Assembly (NCBI GenBank): GCA_018296165.2
Contig: JACKQL020000251.1
Span: forward strand, 1-25,630
DNA: 25,630 nucleotides
DNA from: Termitomyces sp. T153
Taxonomy: Eukaryota > Basidiomycota > Agaricomycetes > Agaricales > Lyophyllaceae
Reading direction: 5' to 3'
The notes under the pieces were generated by a model that did not search any database, was not told the DNA's origin, and worked only from the letters and a program-made list of their open reading frames with translations. A program made the position numbers and the translations under genes. Shown in pieces: positions 21,062 through 25,630 of the stretch; the first letter of the stretch is position 1, and the number at the start of each line of letters is the position of its first letter.

Positions 21062-21923
21062 GGAGCACTCCCTGCTGCTCTGAGGCTGCCTCATTGGCAA
21101 GCCACTCTTTCCATTGCCACACTCTCTCTGCCATCACTCGGGTCACCTCTGCACTGGACCCCTGCTAAGTCCCCCATGTCCCTGACCCCTGTGATTGTTG
21201 CCCCACCGCCTCTACCCATGCCTCCAACAGCCCCATACATGCTCACAGCTCTTGAAGCTGCAACAGTCACTCCGTGGTGGTTCCCACAGCAATATCCTTA
21301 TCCCTATATGCCAAGTCCCATTCCTTCCAAGCCTCATCCAGTTCCCTCTGAAGCCTATCCCTCTCCTCCCCCACCCTACAAACTTCTTCCCCATGTGTAG
21401 CCAACAACCTCTCCAACTCCTCCGCCTGATGCTGTAGGAAAGCCTTGGCAACTGACCATAACCCTCCCACAGACTGCTCAACTAAGGCCTCAGAAGTCAG
21501 GGAATACACTGTGGGACCTAGAGGGCCCACCATCACCGGCTCCCCCCATGCCCACTTGCTAGGCCCCACCTCCAGCAAGGGGGACACCCTTCATTTACCC
21601 TTGTCACATGTCATAGGGGCCCCCTCCCTCTGCCCACCCCATGGGGGCCCAACCTTCATTGGGGGCCACCTTGTGCTAACTCCCCCCTCTACTCTGGAAC
21701 CTCTCCCTGAGACCCTACCCCTCCAACCCTCCTCCAACTGCATGGCAACCCACTCATGGTCCTACTCCTGCTCTGCCACAATGCAAGTGGCATGCCAACT
21801 CAGAGTGACAGAGCACTTCTTGTGCCACAAGTGACATGGGAGACACACTGATGTGTCCCACCACACTCCCAGCACAGGCTCCTCAAACTTGCACTGTTCA
21901 CTCTGCCAGGTACAGGACATGCA

Positions 21924-21972
21924 CTAGAAATATGGGTTAGCTCAATAGGGAAGAGACATGCTAATGATGCAC
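21924..21972 (-). other. Middle intron of element B antisense gene
   Basis: 49 nt, donor now GTGCAT (GTGCGT with one CpG change), branch site CTAAC, acceptor TTTCTAG. It joins V-A-L to C-M-S-C in frame. Absent from element A, which lacks the cysteine module. Confidence 0.65.
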
Positions 21973-22211
21973 CAGGGCCACCGCCTGACACCACTCTAAC
22001 ATTGGAGGACCTCTTGCTTGCCCCATGGCCTCTGCAAAGTACTCCAGCATCACATCTGCCTGTGCAACTCTCAACCCCATAAGAATGGGGCAGACCACCC
22101 CGAGGACAATACCAGGCCTGGAACAAGAAGTGAGGACCATTTCCCCTGCTGACTGCACTGGAGCCTCCCCCAACAAAAGCCCCAAGGGGCCCACCACTAC
22201 CACCAACAACT

Positions 22212-22265
22212 CTGATGGGACTTATTCAAGCACTCTAGCCATGATGAGCAAGAGATGGTACTTAC
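22212..22265 (-). other. Intron 1 of element B antisense gene
   Basis: 54 nt, donor GTAAGT (22265-22260), acceptor CAG (22214-22212). Same position and phase as 4569-4618 in element A. The exon base before the donor is T where A has C; in A this C and the donor G form a CpG, so decay explains the change. Confidence 0.72.
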
Positions 22266-22414
22266 AACTATGGCACATTGCTTGCACCCACCTACAGTCT
22301 TGCCAACCCTCAGAGTCCTCCAAGAAAGAAGTCAAGATATGTGCCGATGGAGATGGAGACACTGATGTGCTCCTATGCCGCCTAGTGCTGTGCAGGAAAC
22401 CAAAAAAAAGAACC

Positions 22415-23455
22415 TAACACTCGTCACTAGATAGGATAGCTGGCAGTAGGAAGTTAATAGTTGAGGGCGAGTCAGTAACCGTCCCAGAGAACTAGAGCGA
22501 AAGTGGTGGCATGGAAGTGAAGCTGAAAATAGTTGCTACAGCTGACGATAGTCGCAGCGAACTTGAAACGGTGGCGGGGAGAGTAAAGGAGAGAGACAGC
22601 GGTAAGAGTAAAACTGAGATAGAAGGACGAATGTAAAGTTGTCGCGAGCCGCAATTGCTAGAGTCGCTAAGTTGAAATAACAATAATAGGCACCCGTAGT
22701 CGGTACCACGCTAAGTCGAGGTCGAAGTCGAAGAGGCTTGTCGCTAAGCCAAAGTCGAAAACGAGATGAGGGAAAGAGATGGGGGCAAATGAAATCTTAA
22801 GCTAGTAGCTTATAGAGAGGGGAGTGATATGATGGTGATTTCATGGTAAAATTCGATGGGGTGATGTCTATGTACAGGCAGTATTTATACGTTTTTGAAG
22901 TATAGTAAGGGAAGGTAAGTAATTAAGCGCCACTAGCGGCGGCGTCTGCCACTCTGTTTAGGTTGCGTGCCAGGCATCAGTCCGTAACTAAGTAAAAAGT
23001 CATAGGTGAAGCCTTGGCGATGACTAATTGCTAATAAGAACCAAAAAGAGAACAAGTCCGATGTCAATACCTGAAGTATGAACACCGTTCGGGGATGTCG
23101 GTAAGCTCGACAAGGGGAATGATAGTAACAAAAGTATGTGTCTGGTAATATGTCCATATATAGTAAAGGAATGCCGTCTTGTCGCCAGGATCGCTAAGGT
23201 CACTAATAATTGTCACCAAGGGGGTCTAGGCCTTGATGGTCCAGGCCCAAGTTCCAGGCTTCGCGTGATGTTCCCCGTGATCAATAAGTCTTGTGATTGC
23301 TAGAGTCTTGTGCTTCGGTCCAATCCTCAGGCTAAGTCCCGTGCGCTGAGTGTTGTGACTTGTGTCAAATTCGAAGTAGTCAGCTGCCGCTAAGTCCAAA
23401 CTGCCGAAAAAGGTGCTCAGCAATAACTGGGGCTCATCAACGCGGCTGGAAAATA
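22415..23455. mobile_element. CpG-rich ~1-kb insertion in element B, identity unknown
   Basis: Element A and B align up to about 22413 and again from about 23455, with about 1 kb extra in B. Unlike the rest of B it is full of CpG. CGCTAAG occurs five times on the plus strand (22665, 22709, 22742, 23192, 23388). On the minus strand there is a TATA-like TATAAATA near 22890 followed by CT-rich sequence, as in an LTR. No protein is recognised. Exact ends and target duplication could not be fixed; a solo LTR in minus orientation is possible. It sits just upstream of the antisense gene's start. Confidence 0.5.
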
Positions 23456-23669
23456 TGCAGAAGACAACATTGGAAAAGTTTGGGAACTCCAGAGTACGTC
23501 TGACCCTTTTCAATGACTAGGGAAGAACCCCCTGAGGAGGGGCAGCCATGCTTCGACTTCATTCCTCACACTGCCACTGCTACTGCAGTCTGATCAATAT
23601 TGCTCAACTTCAATTCCCATGCCCCACCAATCCCCAAACTGTGCCCCATGTCTTGAGGGTCTTGACACT

Positions 23670-23679
23670 AAAGGGGGGG
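23670..23679 (+). other. Polypurine tract of element B
   Basis: AAAGGGGGGG followed by TGA and the 3' LTR start at 23683. Confidence 0.85.
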
Positions 23680-23682
23680 TGA

Positions 23683-24630
23683 TGTCATGACCTGCTCCCT
23701 AGACCCTGACACTGCCCCCAGGCCCCCCAATGCTCCACCAAACTCCCCAACCCTTGCCCACCCTCTGCGCCCACTTTGGGCAACTTCAACACTCTCTTGG
23801 CAAATCCTGACAGTTCCTTGATCAACTCTGATGCCTTCTCCACAGCAGTTGATGCATCCCCTGAATTCCCCTGGACTCCCGAGGCTTCCCCTGACCTCAG
23901 AATGATCTGCTTTCCAACTGATCCCATCAAAATGTCACCATGGCCCACTCCAAGATCACACCCAACAACCGTTGACTCTGTGCAGTTCTGTCAAGCCCAC
24001 TGCCATATCTTCTGCCCTCCAGAACCACCCAGTAGTAGGTATATAAGTCATAGAGTAACCCCTAGTACTTTAGTCTTGATATTGCATTTACTAGTTTCCT
24101 ATGTCTCATCCTTTGTCTCATCACTGTTTCTATTTTTAGTTTTGAATCTATCTCTTTTCTCTGTCTCATCTTGCCTTGTCTCAACTGTGTATATTTCCTT
24201 TGTCCTCCTAAGTTTCTTTCATCTCCAATGTCAGTATGAACCCCACACACATGTTACAACCTGAACATTCTTACGACAACTCCAGACCCTGCTCCCTGCT
24301 TGGCCCAGGAACCCACCACACCTTGGTGATCTCCTGTCAAACTCCAGCTCTGCCCCCATCAATTGCAAAGCCTCTGCTTACCCCACATTCTGTTTGCATG
24401 CCCACAAACTTGTTCTGATGCCCATCCAGGTCTGACATCTAATACACTTAGTCTTAGACATCCCCACACCACTCAGGACTTGCTTGGACCACCCCCCCCC
24501 CTAGCTCCCCCTTGCAAGTCCCTCCCCTCCACACCCATCCTGGATGCTTGGGTATAAGCACAGAACATCGCATCTGCCTAGTAAGGATTTGCCAGTGTAG
24601 CTGAGCCCCCATCATCAGCAGAACCTGACA
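23683..24630 (+). repeat. 3' LTR of element B
   Basis: Begins TGTCATGACC, ends TGACA; 948 bp. TATATAAG at 24040-24047 and the primer 12-mer at 24072-24083 are intact. Many ancestral CpG sites read TpG here and CpA in the 5' copy. Confidence 0.92.
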
Positions 24631-24635
24631 TCATG
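24631..24635. repeat. Target-site duplication of element B, right
   Basis: TCATG, equal to 12643-12647. Confidence 0.88.
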
Positions 24636-24860
24636 CTTCTGAAGCCTCTGAAGTGTCACATCTGGCCTAAGAAATCACTGGACTTGTTCTTTTTGGATCT
24701 CCCTCTGCTAGGTGAGTAGTTAGGTCAGTAGAGACTGTACATTACTGAATAGACTTTGGATCTCCCCCTGTCAGTTGTGTGATTAAGCCACAGCCTCCAG
24801 AGGTTGCCCTTACACCTCCACTCTAGCTGTCCAGTGGAACCATTGCCTAGGGAGCTCCTT
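24636..24860. other. Spacer right of element B, no gene seen
   Basis: Contains the short repeated phrase TTTGGATCTCCC at about 24693 and 24757. Possibly the other half of a small older insertion in the KDZ gene. Confidence 0.25.
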
Positions 24861-24865
24861 GTCTA

Positions 24866-25087
24866 ATGAACAAATCATGTGACATTACTGGAATTATTGC
24901 AACAGCATGCACCTGCCATGGCTGCTTTGCTCCCAACAGCATAACAAACTTAACTTGTGGTGAAGGCCAAGTGTATACAGACTTTTTTGTCACACATGCA
25001 CTGAAGACAATCAACATGGAATCTATTAAATGTCTTTTGCTGGTATATGACATAGCATGCCAGTGGTATGTTAAGTTTTTCAAATGA
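24866..25087 (+). pseudogene. KDZ-type transposase, central part
   Basis: The plus frame reads C-D-I-T-G-I-I-A-T-A-C, H-G-C-F-A-P-N-S, G-E-G-Q-V-Y-T-D, then L-L-V-Y-D-I-A-C-Q-W-Y, ending at a stop. These match in order the motifs expected after D-G-N-F-K in KDZ transposases: T-G-(I/V), C-x-x-H-x-(C/F)-F, G-E(R) and Y-D-(I)-x-C-Q. It is the same strand as the piece at 11214-12330 and continues it, with about 535 bp of unrelated spacer plus element B between. After 25087 the homology stops. Confidence 0.7.
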
Positions 25088-25260
25088 TCAGTCTCCACTT
25101 TGTCATATAGGCTGTAGTCAGTGGCCTCTGGCTTAGTCACAGGTACTGAGTCATCTAGTAGCCTTGTAGTATTTAAGTGGACCTGGAGATAAGATATCCC
25201 CAGTCCAAACAATAGCATTGCTTCTGGGTTTATTCACTAGCATAACTGTAAGCTCAGCCA
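25088..25260. other. Junction between KDZ relic and second gag relic, nothing recognised
   Basis: A minus frame reads L-L-D-D-S-V-P-V-T-K-P-E-A-T-D-Y, but it has no counterpart in the other gag copy, so I leave it unassigned. Confidence 0.2.
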
Positions 25261-25630
25261 GTGCAGCCCCTTGCCTTCTGTCTCACCCTCCACCTTTGTC
25301 TCTCATTGGATGCTTGCCCCTTGCCCACTGTGCCTCTGGCCACCTGCCCATCACTTGCCTCTCGACCAGAGTGTCAGGATGTGAGTGGTGGACTTGGCTT
25401 GGACTATCCATGGCTGATGTTCCCTTACAGAGCAGGCCCAATTCACATTTGTGCAGGGACCCTTGCCCTGAGCACTTCTCCTTCCTACTCTTCATTGGAG
25501 TATTTACAAAGGAAGACTCTTGGTGTTCTCCCATAGTCAATGGTAAGGACCCAAGGCCTTCCACTTATACTGCTGTGAGCACATACAAAGGGTTTTTCCC
25601 TTTGTCTGCCAGCACAGACAATCCCTCAAG
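25261..25630 (-). pseudogene. Second copy of the old gag family, N-terminal part, runs off the window
   Basis: The minus frame reads K-N-P-L-Y-V-L-T-A-V-stop-V-E-G-L-G-S-L-P, then E-H-Q-E-S-S. It aligns with the copy at about 8690-8550 (K-N-S-L-H-A-P-T-V-L-stop-V-E-G-L-R-S-F-P, H-S-E-S-S). It continues to about 25283 with S-Q-V-H-H-S-H-P-D. Both have a stop at the same codon (TGA and TAA), probably an ancestral CGA. Confidence 0.5.

Larger units (their letters stand above)
20698..22385 (-). pseudogene. Antisense accessory gene of element B: zinc-cysteine and coiled-coil protein
   Basis: Four exons on the minus strand: about 22382-22266, 22211-21973, 21923-21062 and 21008-20698. Introns of 54, 49 and 53 nt join with matching phases, so about 1.5 kb stays in one frame, broken only by stops such as K-G-K-TGA. 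Corrected product is about 505-510 residues. Exon 1 has the acidic E-D-S-E-G matching element A. Exon 3 opens with C-M-S-C, giving C-X2-C-X6-C-X15-C-X2-C-X6-C at 21923-21813, like a fungal Zn2Cys6 cluster with a longer linker. Then come V-G-P-S-K, a coiled coil (E-E-R-D-R-L-Q-R-E-L-D-E, about 21330), W-L-A-N-E-A-A-S at 21104-21081 and, in exon 4, A-R-E-H-R-I-L-L-D, W-W-E-V-A and V-V-A-Q-L-E-V-D-L. The ATG is lost. Function unknown. Confidence 0.72.
12648..24630 (+). mobile_element. Element B: full-length, decayed Ty3/gypsy chromovirus with antisense gene
   Basis: 11,983 bp, bounded by LTRs of 957 and 948 bp and the duplication TCATG. It has the self-priming site, gag with zinc knuckle, two protease-like domains, RT-RNase H, integrase, chromodomain, a spliced antisense gene, and a polypurine tract. 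Nearly every CpG has become TpG or CpA, giving stops and loss of catalytic residues, so it is dead. A CpG-rich segment of about 1 kb (about 22415-23455) is a later insertion. Without it the element is about 10.9 kb, still long for a fungal chromovirus because of the extra 3 kb after pol. Confidence 0.93.

Noticed and set aside
22414..23456. Confident solo-LTR call for the CpG-rich insert
   Set aside because: I could not find a matching TG...CA pair with a target duplication at the two edges.
24847..25218. 123-residue minus-strand frame near the right end
   Set aside because: Mostly antisense to the KDZ motifs on the plus strand; no similarity to the other gag copy.

Overview
This window is a nest of transposable elements from a fungal genome, most likely a mushroom-forming basidiomycete (Agaricomycetes). 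That rests on a KDZ-type transposase with a CxC2-like N-terminus, Ty3/gypsy chromovirus proteins, roughly 50-nt introns and CpG-directed decay of old copies. I see no ordinary host gene, no rRNA or tRNA and no CRISPR. Species cannot be named from the sequence.

Layout. (1) 1-6111: a young, CpG-rich LTR element ('element A'). Its two ~1.16-kb LTRs differ at only about 15 sites by eye. It keeps a promoter, primer-binding site and polypurine tract but has lost nearly all of gag and pol. (2) 6112-8700: an old, decayed minus-strand Ty3-type gag, cut by element A. (3) 9340-10950: a minus-strand relic of an uncharacterised repeat-associated gene. (4) 11214-12330 and 24866-25087: two pieces of one KDZ transposase relic. 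(5) 12648-24630: a complete but decayed 12-kb Ty3/gypsy chromovirus ('element B') flanked by the 5-bp duplication TCATG and lying between the KDZ pieces. It carries gag, two tandem protease-like domains, RT, RNase H, integrase and chromodomain, then 3 kb of extra sequence. A CpG-rich insert of about 1 kb sits inside that extra part. (6) 25261-25630: the start of a second copy of the gag family seen in (2).

Main discovery. Both A and B carry, between pol and the 3' LTR, a gene on the strand opposite to gag-pol. The two versions align as protein, share two intron positions (50/54 nt and 55/53 nt) with matching phase, and B has a third intron. Joined across these introns, B's gene stays in one frame from about 22382 to 20698 with only nonsense lesions. 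The B version encodes a cysteine module of two CX2CX6C units followed by a coiled coil and a conserved C-terminal domain. Introns on the antisense strand would be invisible to the spliceosome in the sense genomic RNA, so they survive retrotransposition. Element A has dropped pol but kept this gene.

Replication. In both elements, 11-12 nt just downstream of the LTR are exactly complementary to 11-12 nt about 32 nt downstream of the LTR TATA box. This is the geometry of Tf1/sushi-type self-priming, not tRNA priming.

Order of events (inference): KDZ, old gag element and hypothetical gene first; then element B into the KDZ region; long CpG decay; then the CpG-rich insert inside B, and element A into the old gag.
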